DNA of 64,000 bases from Brachionus rotundiformis (GCA_016802295.1 JAESIW010000065.1:1617382-1681381); one strand, 5' to 3'; shown: positions 10,855 through 23,626, counted from the stretch's first letter. A program made the numbers and translations. The notes: generated from the sequence alone by a model not told the origin.

Positions 10855-13800
10855 ATGCAACTAAAACGAATAAAAACACTGTTGCCCAGCATGGTATACC
10901 TTCATTAATTTATTTGTGTAATTTTTAAATTTAATTATGCAAGGGTGGTGAAGCCCAAGTTCAAGCGATGGCTTGGTCTCCAAACAACCAAAAATTTGCC
11001 GTATGCAGCGCCGATAGAGTTGTTCATTTATTTGACGAGTTCGGTGAAAAAAGAGACAAATTCTCAACAAAACCATGCGATTCAAAAGTATTCATAAGCT
11101 ACCAATAATAAAATTTTATAAAAAGAAAATTTTTAGTTTGGAAAAAGTAGCTATCTAGTTAATTCACTTGCATTCTGCGCTGATGGTTCTATGCTTGCTA
11201 TAGCTCAAACAGACAACATTGTTTTTGTCTACAAAATTGGTTATGATTGGTAAATTTAGTAAAAAATGGTGAAATTTTAAACTATATTTTTCTTAGGGGA
11301 GATAAAAAATCGATCGTAGCTAAACTAATTCAGAATAGTGCTATCACTTGCATGCTTTGGCTACCTGACAATCAAATTATTTTCGGTCTTGCAGATGGCA
11401 AGGTACAGTTAAGAAAAAATATTAAATAATAAATTAAAAATTATTTTCGTTTTAAAGATAAGATCTGGAAACGTAAAGAAAAATAAATCTTCAAATGTCT
11501 ATACAGCAGAGTACTACACAGTGTCTTTAACTGCCAAGTGATTATATATACATTATATATACTTAATACATTTTAAATTTTTTTCTTTATTATCAGTTCG
11601 AGTGGTAAAGCAATACTTTCTGGTCACGCAGATGGTTCAATAGTAAGATATATTTTTTCTGATGAACATACAGGTGAAACACAAGGATTGGTTTGTAAAC
11701 ATTCTACTCCACCTTATGCACTGGCTTGGACACCATTTGGAATTTTAGCTGGTGGTTGTGACAAGCGAATTGTTGTTTACACTAAAGATGGCAGAATGCT
11801 CCAGCAATTTGATTATAGTAAAGATCCAAGCGAAAAAGAGTTTTCATGTGCAGCTGCTAATCCCACTGGTCAAATGGTTGTTTTTGGCAGCTTCAATAGG
11901 CTTAGAATTTTTACTTGGTCTGCTAGAAAAGGTCTTTTCGAAGAAAATGATCCAAAGGAGTTCATTAATTATTACACAATTACATCTATTGCATGGAAAA
12001 AGGACGGATCTAGACTTGCAATTGGAAATTTAACTGGATGTGTTGATCTATTTGACTCAAGTCTCAAAAAACAACTTTATAAAGGAAAATTTGAAATGAC
12101 TTATGTTGGTGTATCTCAGGTTATTATTCGAAACATAACTACCAACCAAAAAGTGGATCTAAAATCGCACTATGGTTACGAAGTATTCGAAGTCAAAGTA
12201 CTTGGCAAAGATAGATATGTGATAGCACATACAAGTGAGACATTAATGATCGGAGACTTGAATACTGGAAATTTAAGTGAGATTCCTTGGAGAGCTCAAG
12301 CTGGTAATGAAGAGAAATTTTATTTTGAAAATGAAAGTGTATGCATGATATTCTCTGCTGGTGAATTGACACTAGTCGAGTACGGTGCCAATGATGTTCT
12401 CTCTCAGGTGAGAACAGAGTTTATGAATCCTCATTTGATAAGCGTTCGCTTAAATGAGAGAAAGCAGAAAGATGTACAGAATAACAAAAAAATGGCATTT
12501 CTGATAGATTTAAAAACCATATCCTTAAGTAAAAGCCAATTAAAGTTTTTTTATTCAAAAATAATTCTTTTTTAATAGTGGATCTTATTCCTGGTATAAC
12601 AATAGCCCAAATTCAGCACGATTTAAAGATAGATTGGCTAGAGTTAAATGAAACAGCAAAATATTTACTTTTTAGAGACAAAAAAATGAAGCTACATTTG
12701 TACAATGTAGACACCCGAGAGAGGAATTGTATTCTGAATTTTTGCACCTATGTGCAATGGGTGCCTGATTCAGATGTTGTCGTTGCTCAAAATAGAAACA
12801 ATTTATGCATTTGGTATAACATAGAAGCTTACGAAAAAGTAACTATGGTTCCAATAAAAGGAGATATACAAGAAGTCAAAAAAGAGAATAGTAAAACTAA
12901 TGTTGTGATAAGTGAAGGAGTGAATATTGTTAACTACGAATTGGACTCTGGTTTGATTGAATTTGGCACTGCTATGGAAGATGGTGATTTAGTTAGGTAT
13001 ACCAAATAAGTAAAAAATTTGAAAATTGGTTAAAACTTTTTTCAAACAGAGCTGTTGATTATTTGGAGTCTGTTTCGATTACTGAAGAAACAGAAACCAT
13101 GTGGAAAATGCTCGCTAGATTTTCACTCGAGAGCAAGCAATATTTCATTGCTGAAAGATGTTACGCTGCTCTTGGAGATGTTGCCAAAGCACGCTTTTTG
13201 CGCGAAACTAACAGAATAGCAGCTGAAAATGAAAAAGAAGTAGTTAAATTGAATACAAATTTAAAGTTAAATAAATAAAATCAATTAAGGGTAATTTCGG
13301 CAATCAATATCGAGTCCGGGCTCGTATTGCTGAGTTGGACAAAAATTTCAAAGCAGCTGAAAGCATATTTTTGGAAAATCAAGCAATTGATGAAGCAATT
13401 AAAATGTATCAAAGCATCTACAAATGGGAAGAAGCCATCGAAATAGCTGAGGCCAAAAATCACCCTAATGCTGAAAAATTAAAACGAAATTATACGCAAT
13501 GGCTGCATGATACTGAACAATATGAAGTAGCCGCGCTACTAAAGGAAAAAGAATATGACTATTTGGGTGCAATTAATTTATATTTAAGAGCCAATATTCC
13601 CATAAGAGCTGCTAAAATTTTAATGAATAATCGTGAATTAGTTCATGATCAAGATCTCATCACAAAAATAGCAACTTCCCTCATTAAATCAGAACTATTT
13701 GAAAATGTAATTAAAACATATTTGGTATTTTTTTTATATTTAATTTTTCCAAAAGGCTGGAGAGCTGTTTGAACGAATTAGAGATGACCATAGAGCGCTT

Positions 13801-16800
13801 GAATGCTACAAAGCAGGAAAAAGCTTTAGAAAAGCGGTCGACTTAGCAAGGCAATGTGCTCCACAAGAAGTGGTCAAATTGGAAGTCGAATGGGGTGACC
13901 ATTTAGCGTCTCAAAAATTATATGATGCAGCTATAAATCATTATATTGAAGCTGGGTAAATATTAAAATGATTTAAAAAATTAATTATCCTTTAATTAAA
14001 TTATTCAAAAAAAATACATTATACACAATGATAATTGCCACGCTAGTGCGTGAAGTTTGAATTAACCAGAATATAAGGAATATTTTAGTCTTTCAATTGT
14101 TTTTGATTCTGTTACTCCATTTGTTTGATACTCCAATTGGTTCTAATCACTAAAAACTCTATTAAAAAAAAATTATAACATGGCAAATAGTTTTTTATTA
14201 GTTCGTTTCAGAATTGTTTTTAAGCCACAAGTCATAAGTCAAGTCACAACTTTGATTAAAAACTGTGACTTTATGATGTTTAACCATAGGTTCTTTCCAT
14301 AATCTGTATCGATTTCCTCTTATATAAGCAGTTTTACTTTCCAACGGTTCTTACCAACTTATCTCATCAAGTGCATTTATGAATTTGGATATTTCTATTA
14401 GATCGCCGCCTCTCATCCTTGTTGACGGTGTTGATAGATTCAGTCTCTTAAGCCTCTACAGATAGATTAAATCACCAAATCCATTACTGCTTCGTCGCTC
14501 TTCTCTGTACTCTGTTAAGTTTATCGATATCTTTCTTCAGGTATGGACTCCATACCGAGACAGGATATTCAAGATGGGATCGAACAAGACTTGGGTACAT
14601 TTTTTTACTAATACTGGTAAAATGATTATTTATTGAAGCCATTTAAAATTTGCCCTAGAACTTTGTTTTCTCTTGCCGATGATGCACTTATTTGTTTATA
14701 CTATTTCATATTTGTCTTTACTCCCAGGTCTTTTTGTTCAAAAGCCTCCTTCAACTTGTGTACTTCATTCTCTTGCTAAATAATAATCCTTATTTGGATT
14801 TTTTTCTATCAAAATGTATCACTTCATATTTCTGAACCATTCAACAAGACTTTCATTTATTAATTTTTTTTCTTCATCTTTTCATTTTGTTTATTTATTT
14901 AAAATATTATTTGAGGAAGTCCTCAGGCCACTCAGAATGGATCATAGTCCTTCTTTTTAGCCTAACGTTTAAAATATTGAATTAAATATAAAAAAAAAAA
15001 AGAAACTTTATGTATATATCAGAGCACAAAAATGATTATAGCAGGATAAAATAATATAAATTTAATTTATAAAGTATAAAGTTGATAGGTAACTAAATGT
15101 TATACGATATACTAGATAATTGTTTTTTTAAAATTTTCAAATAAGTTGTTGAACTTATTGTTTGGAACAGGAGTGTTTGTCAGGTAGTCATTTAAATCTT
15201 CTATAGTTGCTGGTGATCCACTCGTTTTTTTAGGAATTTATTTAACAGTAGTTCAGATCTAGTTGATATCAAGTCAATATTTAGACTTTTATGGATGGTA
15301 TTGATCTTAGTTTTCAATAGGAAGTATTTTATATGCCTGAGTATTTTGTTTTGCATTTTTTGTGCATCATTAATAATTTTTTGAGTTGAACTTGAGAGTA
15401 GGATGAATAAGTAGTCAATTCATTTATTTCATTAAACATACATTATATCTTGCAGGCATCCAGATACTTCCCCTGAATATTCCTGGAAGGTCATTAATAA
15501 AAATAACAAACAGAAGTAGACCAAGTATAGAAATTTGAGGGACCCCATTTGCTACATTCAGCAGATGAGATTTTATTAGTGTAAATGAAGATAAGATTTA
15601 AACATATTTTTATCGTTACATGATTAAATAAATATTTAAGCTTTAAAATTAATACTAACATCAACGATATTGCTAATTAAAATAATTTTTTTAATAATAG
15701 CTAAAATTATATTTGATAATTCGACATGAAAGCGTATATTTCAAATATTGTTAAATTTATTTTTATTATTTCATCTTTTATAAAAATATATAAACTTGTT
15801 CTATTCTTGAATTTATTTATATTTTATTTTTNNNNNNNNNNNNNNNNNNNNNNNNNNNNNNNNNNNNNNNNNNNNNNNNNNNNNNNNNNNNNNNNNNNNN
15901 NNNNNNNNNNNNNNNNNNNNNNNNNNNNNNNNNNNNNNNNNNNNNNNNNNNNNNNNNNNNNNNNNNNNNNNNNNNNNNNNNNNNNNNNNNNNNNNNNNNN
16001 NNNNNNNNNNNNNNNNNNNNNNNNNNNNNNNNNNNNNNNNNNNNNNNNNNNNNNNNNNNNNNNNNNNNNNNNNNNNNNNNNNNNNNNNNNNNNNNNNNNN
16101 NNNNNNNNNNNNNNNNNNNNNNNNNNNNNNNNNNNNNNNNNNNNNNNNNNNNNNNNNNNNNNNNNNNNNNNNNNNNNNNNNNNNNNNNNNNNNNNNNNNN
16201 NNNNNNNNNNNNNNNNNNNNNNNNNNNNNNNNNNNNNNNNNNNNNNNNNNNNNNNNNNNNNNNNNNNNNNNNNNNNNNNNNNNNNNNNNNNNNNNNNNNN
16301 NNNNNNNNNNNNNNNNNNNNNNNNNNNNNNNNNNNNNNNNNNNNNNNNNNNNNNNNNNNNNNNNNNNNNNNNNNNNNNNNNNNNNNNNNNNNNNNNNNNN
16401 NNNNNNNNNNNNNNNNNNNNNNNNNNNNNNNNNNNNNNNNNNNNNNNNNNNNNNNNNNNNNNNNNNNNNTTTATATGCCTGAGTATTTTGTTTTGCATTT
16501 TTTGTGCATCATTGATAATTTTTTGAGTTGAACTTGAGAGTGGGATGAATAAGTAGTAAATTCATTTATTTCATTAAATAAACATTATATCTTGCAGGCA
16601 TCCAGATACTTCCCCTGAATATTCCTGGAAGGTCATTAATAAAAATAACAAACAGAAGTAGACCAAGTATAGAAATTTGAGGGACCCCATTTGTTACATT
16701 CAGCAGATCAGATTTTATTAGTGTAAATGAAGATAAGATTTAAACATATTTTTATCGTTACATGCTTAAATGAATATTTAAGCTTTAAAATTAATACTAA

Positions 16801-19800
16801 CATCAACGATATTGCTAATTAAAATAATTTTTTTAATAATAGCTAAAATTATATTAGATAATTCGACATGAAAGCGTATATTTCAAATATTGTTAAATTT
16901 ATTTTTATTATTTCATCTTTTATAAAAATATATAAACTTGTTCTATTCTTGAATTTATTTATATTTTATTTTTAATTACAGAATGCGTTTACTAAAAACA
17001 ATTTCAGCAATCTATTTTTTAAGTTGATATATTTCGTATAGTTTATTTTTTTAGTATTTTTTCATTAAAAAAAAGATAAGTTGATAAAAAAAATCTAAAT
17101 TTTGTTTGAGAATAAAAATTATATCAAAATTTAAAAATTGAATAAACTAAAAAATTTTGTAATCAAGTGAATCATTAAAAGCTGTTGAAGCTGCGATAAA
17201 TTCAAGACAATGGAAAAAAGCTTTGGACATATTATCTACGCAAGATTCTGAATCTGTATCGGTTTATTATAAAAAAATTGCAGACAACTTTTCAAATTCA
17301 CAAGATTATGACATTGCCGAAAAACTTTACATTAAGGCAAATCATCCTAAAGAATGCATCGAGATGTTCAATCGTGCTGGTAAATGGGATCGAGCTTTCA
17401 AGATTGCCACCTCATATTTGACTAAAGAGGAAGTGACTAGCTTGTACTCTGAACAAGCCAAGCTTCTTGAAAAACAAGGAAGATACAAAGAGGCCGAAAA
17501 GCTCTATACCACAATCAATGATCCACAACAAGCCATTCAAATGTATAAGCAATTGAAAAATTACGATAGCATGATTCGATTGATCAAAGAATATTATCCA
17601 GATATGGTAACCGATACCTATATTCACTTAGCCAAAGAACTCGAATCGAGCAACAATTTAAAACAAGCTGAAAATTATTACATTCAGGGAAGTGATTGGA
17701 AATCAGCTGTCAATATGTATAGAAAAGCAGATAATTGGGAGGATGCTTTTAAAGTTGCCAAAAATCACGGCGGACCAGTTGCTGGAAAACAAGTTGCTTA
17801 TCTATGGGCTAAAACATTAGGTGGTGATTCAGCAGTTAAGTTATTGAACAAATTAGGCCTTTTAGACCAAGCAATTGATTTTGCTCTTGAAAATTGTGCT
17901 TTTGAATTTGCTTTCGAATTGGCAAAAACTTCATCCAAAGAAAAGATGCCTGAAATTCATGGTAGATATGCTATGTTTTTAGAGGATGAAGGACGCTTTG
18001 CAGAAGCTGAACAAGAGTTTATTAGAGCTAAGAAACCCAAGGAAGCGGTTCTTATGTACGTCCATAATCGTGATTGGGACAACGCTCAGCGTGTAGCAGA
18101 GCAGTACGATCCATCTTTGACCTCAGATGTATTGATCGGTCAAGCTAAGCTTGCTTTCGATGAAAAGAACTATCAGAAAGCTGAGTCATTTTTATTAAGA
18201 GCTCAACGCCCTGAGTTGGCTGTTAAACTTTACAAAGATAATGGTATGTGGCAAGATGCATTCAGAGTTTGTAAAGAATATTTACCAAATAGAGTTGACC
18301 AACTAAGAGAAGAGTATGAAAATTCCGGCTCATCTCAAAATCAGCCAATGTATTTTTTAAAATTAAAGTATTCAGGATTTGATTTAAATAAATTTTAATT
18401 TAAGTGGAGTGGACGGAACTGGCCTACTTGAGCAAGCAACAAGATGGGAAGCATCAGGAGAATATGCCAAATCAGTTGATGCCTATCTCAAAATATTGCC
18501 TTCAAATAACATTGACAAAGACACTGCTTTGAAATGCTGGATGAAGGCGTTTGATGTGTCGCAAAAATTTTTGTCCGAAGAAAGAACCCAATATGTCGCT
18601 CAAACTATTGGACCTAGGCTGATACAGCAGAATAGACCAACTCAGGCTGCCGAATTATACCTTAAAGCAGACTTGATTCGAGAATGTGTTGACGCCTTTA
18701 TTGTAGCTGAGGATTGGAAAAAAGCTAAAAAAGTAGCGGAACAATTAGATCCAAATCTTATTCCTTATGTAGAGGACAATTATCTCAAGAGTAAAAAAAG
18801 TCAAGGAGACTATTCAGATTTGGGTGCTCAAGCTCTCGAGCTTTATGCAAGTGATGGAAAATGGGAAGAATGTTTAAAATTGGCCGAAAAACAGGTAATT
18901 AAAAAATTTATCAAACATTATATAAAATTATGAAAAAATATAAAATTTATTTTAAAATTTTTTAAAAGAATCAAGATGTATTGAACAAATATGTGGCTAG
19001 ATATGCAGCGACACTCATTAAAAAAGGTCGTTCTGATCTAGCTTTGGATTTATATATAAAATACGGATCTCCAGCAATTAGTCAAGTAATTTAAACAAAA
19101 TAAAAAATTTCTAAATTTATTCTTTTATTTTTAAAGTATTTTGACAATTTTAAACAAATTGCCTATGATATATTCAAATTAGACAGTCTTAATTCTAAAG
19201 AATACTACAACGAATGGTCGAAATTGAGAGAAATTTTGTTAACTTTGAATCAAAATTTGAAAAAATCTTCAGAAAAAGACGGCCCCGAGCACAAATATTT
19301 TCAAAAATTGTTCCTCATTTCTCATTATAACACTATGAGATGTAGCTGTATTGGCAATGATCAGTTGGATTTAATCGCAGCAAAATTGTCCATTTCATTG
19401 TTACGTCACACAGATCTAATACCAGCAGATAAAGCATTCTACGAAGCTGGTATTATGTGCCAAAAAGTTAAATGGGATAATATGGCTTTTGTCTTCTTGA
19501 ACAGATATATTGATCTTGCTGATGCAATTGAAGACAAAAATAATGAAATAATGGACAATCCGTATCTGGCCGATACTGATATACCTTTCGAGATAAATTT
19601 GCCCGAAAATAAATTTTTGTCTGTATGAATATTTAAATTTTTGTCTTTATTTTAGAAAAATGTATTTATCAATTTAAAAAAGGATGATAAACATGAAGAA
19701 ATTAAAACGTGGGTCATTAAAATTAGTATGGATCAAAAGATTGAACCATCTTTGAATACAGATGAACGAGGCATTTATGAAGCTTGCTTAATTTCGCCGG

Positions 19801-20116
19801 ACTCAGACACTATCTATTTACCGTGTGTAATAACAGGTAAATTAAATTAATACCCTAAATTTTGAAATTGGCTTATTTTGTTTGACCAAAGGATACCCGG
19901 TATTAAATAAAATAGAGTTCAAAAATGATTTAGCTGCAAATGTTGATGACTGGAATACATATTTAATGAATTCAAAGGTAAATATTTAAAAATTTCTAGA
20001 TTTTTGTAAAATTTTATAAAATAAAGATTTCAAAAACCGATGAAATGTTGGATTGTGTCAAGTTTTTGGGAAAATGGTGTGAAACAAACCCGAACACAAG
20101 CTATAATTTTAATTAA
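10855..20116 (+). CDS. IFT172: Intraflagellar transport protein 172 (IFT-B complex)
   Basis: Peripheral IFT-B subunit: WD40 propellers followed by a long TPR/alpha-solenoid, needed for anterograde transport and turnaround at the ciliary tip. I trace 17 exons: 10855-10893, 10944-11087, 11137-11249, 11297-11402, 11458-11537, 11597-12528, 12579-12996, 13050-13239, 13290-13706, 13756-13955, 17168-18349, 18405-18894, 18969-19085, 19137-19622, 19656-19836, 19892-19977 and 20027-20116. They sum to 5271 bases, 1756 residues (human 1749). Landmarks are KFAVCSADRVVHLFDE, LSGHADGSIVRY, VAHTSETL-like IAHTSETLMIGDLNTG, VQWVPDSDVVVAQNRN, AYLWAKTLGGDSAVKLLNKL, AMFLEDEGRFAEAE, and the terminal SYNF. Introns are 33-74 bases except intron 10 (13956-17167, 3212 bases), which holds a retrotransposon remnant and the assembly gap. 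The reading frame joins perfectly across it (AINHYIEAG | ESLKAVEAAI), so the gene looks intact. Confidence 0.96.
14170..15565 (-). mobile_element. Decayed non-LTR retrotransposon (reverse transcriptase) inside IFT172 intron 10
   Basis: On the minus strand the translated fragments give a reverse transcriptase block NGVPQISILGLLLFVIFIND (about 15480-15555; canonical GVPQGSVLGPLLF). Further downstream, about 14490-14600, is the C-terminal block LVRSHLEYPVSVWSPYLKKD followed by KLNRVQRRATK. Then come frame-shifted RLKRLNL and GGDLIEISKFINALDEISW (about 14360-14480) and RGNRYRLWKEP (about 14270-14340). These are typical of jockey/CR1-like LINE ORF2 C-termini. Frameshifts and stops are abundant and the YADD region is not recognisable, so it is dead. 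It is antisense to IFT172. Confidence 0.8.
15328..15831. repeat. Direct repeat, copy A (left of assembly gap)
   Basis: This 504-base stretch is nearly identical to 16470-16973 (offset 1142, only scattered single-base differences such as agtcaattc/agtaaattc). It includes the reverse transcriptase GVPQ block. Copy A ends exactly where the N run begins. Confidence 0.9.
15832..16469. other. Assembly gap (638 N)
   Basis: A run of N between two near-identical repeat copies within IFT172 intron 10. Open frames drawn through it are artefacts. Confidence 1.
16470..16973. repeat. Direct repeat, copy B (right of assembly gap)
   Basis: Second copy of the 15328-15831 repeat, starting immediately after the N run. 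It carries the same RT fragment (TNGVPQISILG on the minus strand). It is either a true tandem duplication in the intron or an allelic/assembly duplication around the gap. Confidence 0.9.
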
Positions 20117-20282
20117 AGAATTGAGTCGGCAATTAAAATCCATTTATTTTTATTTTTTTTCTATTTTCAAAATTATTTAATAAACTCTTGATTTAAAACA
20201 TTTTTATTTTGTTCATTTAATGGAAAAATAAACATTTTTTCTAAAAATTAGCTAAAATCAAATAAAAATTTTTATCAAAATA

Positions 20283-21492
20283 ATGAATGCTAAATTTAAT
20301 GAAACAATCCCAAAAGGAATTCTAAAACAACCAACAGAAATATTCAAAGAACGTAAGAGTTTTAGATTTTTCTAATTACTTAAAATTATTCAAATCTAAA
20401 TTTAATAGAATACTGATGATTTTTATTTATCCGTTTTTTCCATAAAGGTTAAGAATAACCCATATATTAGTAATTAACTAAAAATAGTTGAGGCTCAAAT
20501 AATTTTAGTTACAGTGAAAAATTATTTTTCCACCAGATCGATAAAGTTTGAAATCTTAACAATATATTAAAAAATAATTAAATTGTTAGTCTTAAATAAT
20601 TATTTTAAGTATAAATTTATTAAATTTTTATTATATGTAAAACATTTAAAAGCTCGAAAAAAAAAGTTTTCGAAAATTTTAAACCAACAATCAAATTAAG
20701 TTTTTTTCTAAATTAACTTAATAAAGGAAATAATTTAGGATTTTTTTAAAAACGATCAATAAAATTAGTTTTTTCTTGTGACTAAGACAAGTTTTACTCA
20801 TTCAATGCGTAAATTAAATTAAAATAATAAAAATAAAATAAATAAATTTTATTAATAAAAATAAACTATGCTTAATATATCAAAGTTTGATTAAAATAAT
20901 ATAAATACTTTTGTGTAAATTTTTGTGTTTTTTTTTAACAGAAGACAAAAAGCAGCAACAAATTAAAAAATTTCTGGACCAAAATTTAGAAAAAAAAAAA
21001 AGCAATCATAAGCAGGAAACAATAAGATTATGTGACGTTCTTACTAACAACTTTGTTGGTTTTTACTTCGATGCCAATTGGTGCACTCATAGTCTCGATT
21101 TTTTAAAACGATTAAAAGAAGTTTATACATTATCAAAAGAAAAACAATTAAATTTTGAAATTGTTTATGTATCAGCTGATACTGATAAAAAAACATGTTT
21201 AGATAATTTTGAAAAAAATCATCCCGACTGGTTTTTATGGCCTTTTGACGATCAAACTGCTCAGTATTTAAGAATTGATTTATTTGAATAAAAATTTATT
21301 ATTTTTTTTTTCAGTGAACTAATCAATTTTTTAGATGTGAATTATGTACCATGTTTGGTGGTGATATCATCATCTTTTAAACTGATTACATGCATGGGTC
21401 GCAAAGAAATTAGTGAAAAAGGACTAGAGGCTGTGATTAATTGGAATAAATCAAATATACAAGCAAGACGTCTTAAGATAATAAAATTTTAA
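20283..21492 (+). CDS. Nucleoredoxin/tryparedoxin-like thioredoxin-fold protein with altered active site
   Basis: Three exons: 20283-20352, 20942-21263 and 21315-21492. They are joined C|AA GAC and CA|T GAA, giving DDQTAHELINFLDVNYVPCLVV, which matches the nucleoredoxin-family order. The fold markers are FYFDANWC (beta strand plus active-site helix), FEIVYVSADTD, FEKNHPDWFLWPFDD, and the cis-Pro region NYVPCLVVI. The active site is WCTHS, where the family has WCPPC. The resolving cysteine is replaced by Ser, so dithiol chemistry is unlikely; a monothiol or structural role is my inference. The first intron (589 bases) is long for this genome, so the first exon is less certain than the rest. 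It lies 166 bases downstream of IFT172 on the same strand. Confidence 0.75.
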
Positions 21493-21593
21493 TGTAGCTT
21501 TATTATACATTTAAAAAAATGGTCAGTTTTTAAAATTTACCTTGAACAATTTAAATTTTTAAATAAATTATTTAAAATAAAATACAACACAAA

Positions 21594-21986
21594 TTATTTT
21601 CCAAGAGATTCAAAACCTCTTTTAATCATTGGAAACAATTTTTCTAAATTGTTTTTCTGTTCAAAATCGCTTCTTTTGCCCAGAGCCTCAAAACCTCGTT
21701 TTTCCATTTTGGAATGAGTAGACAGCAAGTTTTCAATAATCCTTTTAAGAAGCAAATTTTCTTTTATCAAATCTTTCATTAAGTCATCATCATTGTCACT
21801 ACGTTTGCCGAGGGCTTCGAATCCTCGTTTATCAAGTTCTTGGCTGTCGTAATTAAAATTAGACTCAAAGAATGGGTTTTGACTATTTCCTGCTAGACTT
21901 TTGGATGCATCTACTATGGAAATTGATGAAAACATATGAGAAGTGATTAACATTATCAATAATCCGATCACCATTTTTTTCATCAT
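21594..21986 (-). CDS. Neuropeptide precursor with GFEALG/GFESLG repeats
   Basis: A 130-residue secreted precursor in one exon. A hydrophobic signal peptide (residues 5-25, MVIGLLIMLITSHMFSS) is followed by acidic spacers and three dibasic-flanked copies: KRGFEALGKR at about residues 53-62, KRGFEALGKR at about 97-106, and KRGFESLGK at the very C-terminus. The Gly-Lys-Arg endings are the standard cleavage plus amidation signal, so the predicted mature peptides are GFEAL-amide (two copies) and GFESL-amide. The last copy ends in GK and the stop, so it needs only carboxypeptidase trimming. I do not recognise the peptide as a named family. The overall plan (signal peptide, KR sites, repeated amidated motif) leaves little doubt that it is a neuropeptide or peptide-hormone precursor. 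Two adjacent Met codons open the frame (21986 and 21983). It converges on the nucleoredoxin-like gene, about 100 bases away. Confidence 0.85.
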   Translation of the reverse strand: MMKKMVIGLLIMLITSHMFSSISIVDASKSLAGNSQNPFFESNFNYDSQELDKRGFEALGKRSDNDDDLMKDLIKENLLLKRIIENLLSTHSKMEKRGFEALGKRSDFEQKNNLEKLFPMIKRGFESLGK

Positions 21987-22420
21987 TGTTCAGAATGATC
22001 TATGTATTTTTTTAAGGGATTTGAAACCTTAGAAATTCTTTATTTATACAAAAAAAATTAATTTAAAATATTTGCGAAAATAATCTCAAGATTTTTAATG
22101 AATTTAAATATTTAACGTCAAGTTTCTTGACGTATTTCTATCCTTGTTCATTTATTATTCCTCTTTTACTGAAAAAACAAATAAAGTATCAATAATTCTC
22201 AAAAACTCTCATAAATTTTCAATAAAATGTTTTTAATATTTAAAATTAATCGGACTCCTTTGAATTTAATTTTGATATTTTTTCTAGAATTATGTAACAA
22301 TTACATAAATGATAAATTGAGTGTTTTTTTAAGAAAAAAAAAACCTTATTTTATTTAATTTTATTTTAAATAAATGTTTTATGAGATGGAAAAACAATTA
22401 AAAACTGTTTAGAAATCGCT

Positions 22421-23469
22421 TCATCTTCTGTAATTTGGAGAACTACTATCAAGAGTCTTAAAATCGGAAATTTTATAGTTTTCTAATTATACACAAATAT
22501 TTGTTTACTTTTTGGAAGGTTGTTGGCAAAATAAAAGCAGCTTTGTGAATGTCACTATTGTAATATTTTAGTTCCATATCATCAACTGTTTTACTGTCAA
22601 ATTTGTGAATTGGTTCAGAAAATTTTTTGTCCTGAAATAAAATTGAAATTTTATAATTTAAGAAAAAACAAAAAAATATCAACTACTTTTTCTAAACTAC
22701 ATAGAATAAATCCAATACAACCAGCAGGATAAGTGGGAATTTGAGTTTGAGCATATGAGACTGATGGAAAAATGTTTCCAGCGAATGAGATTATTTTATG
22801 AATAAGATCTCTAAAAATCCAAAAGGTTTCACCCTGGCAGCAAACAATACCATTTGGTCTCAAAGCATTTTTCATTAATTCATAAAACGAATCTTGGAAA
22901 AGACTCTCAGCTGGACCTTCTGGGTCAGATGAATCAGTTATAATAACATCAAACTCATTTTTGTGATTCTTGAGAAATTCAAATCCATCACCAATATGCA
23001 ATTTTAATTTCTCACTATCAAATCCTTTGGCCATGCCTTTGAGAAACATTTTAGAGACTTTAACTACGTCTTCGTCAATTTCGCATTGAACAACTTGTTT
23101 GACCAAAGGGTGCTTGACACATTCTCTGGCTACGCCACCGTCGCCACCTCCAATAATCAAAACTTTTTCAGGATTTGGATGAGAATTGAGTGGTAAAAAT
23201 GAGATCATTTCTTGGTACGAGAATTCATCATATTCGGTACATTGTATTCTTCCATCTAAGACCAAGACATTGCCAAACAGTTTACTTTAAAAAGAAAATT
23301 TAAATCTAGACATTTTTTTTTTATATCAAAATTACTTATTAAAAACTAATACATCTTGATACTTTGATTTTTGATTGTACAACAGTTTATCACATTTCAA
23401 TGAAAAGCATTGACCAGGCCACAAAGTAGGATCCAATTCACTGAACCAACCTTCTCGTAAAGCGTCCAT
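22421..23469 (-). CDS. SRM: Spermidine synthase
   Basis: Putrescine aminopropyltransferase: transfers the aminopropyl group of decarboxylated SAM to putrescine, making spermidine in the cytosol. The N-terminal beta domain reads MDALREGWFSELDPTLWPGQ and LLYNQKSKYQDVLVF. Next come GNVLVLDGRIQCTEYDEFSY, the Rossmann block KVLIIGGGDGGVARECVKHP, CEIDEDVV, GDGFEFL, and the catalytic Asp in ITDSSDPEGPAESLF. QIPTYPAGCIGFILCS and LKYYNSDIHKAAFILP complete the fold. Exon joins are at about 23290-23335 and 22625-22680. I propose a last 50-base intron after TFQK, giving TLDSSSPNYRR and a stop at 22421. Reading through instead would stop at 22473. An in-frame upstream ATG at 23502 would add 11 residues (MFFFFSKKKLD). 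All family residues are conserved. Confidence 0.93.
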
Positions 23470-23626
23470 GTTATCAAGTTTTTTCTTTGAAAAAAAAAAC
23501 ATTTTTATAATTTTTTAACACACTTAATTTTCAAAAGATTTAAAACCTTTGACTATTTTTTGTATATAAAAATTTATTTTTTAAATTTTATTCAAATAAA
23601 TTACAAACATCTTATAATTTCATATT

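Noticed and set aside
15726..16526. Long open frames on both strands across the N run
   Set aside because: They exist only because N codons are read through; the flanks are repeat sequence.
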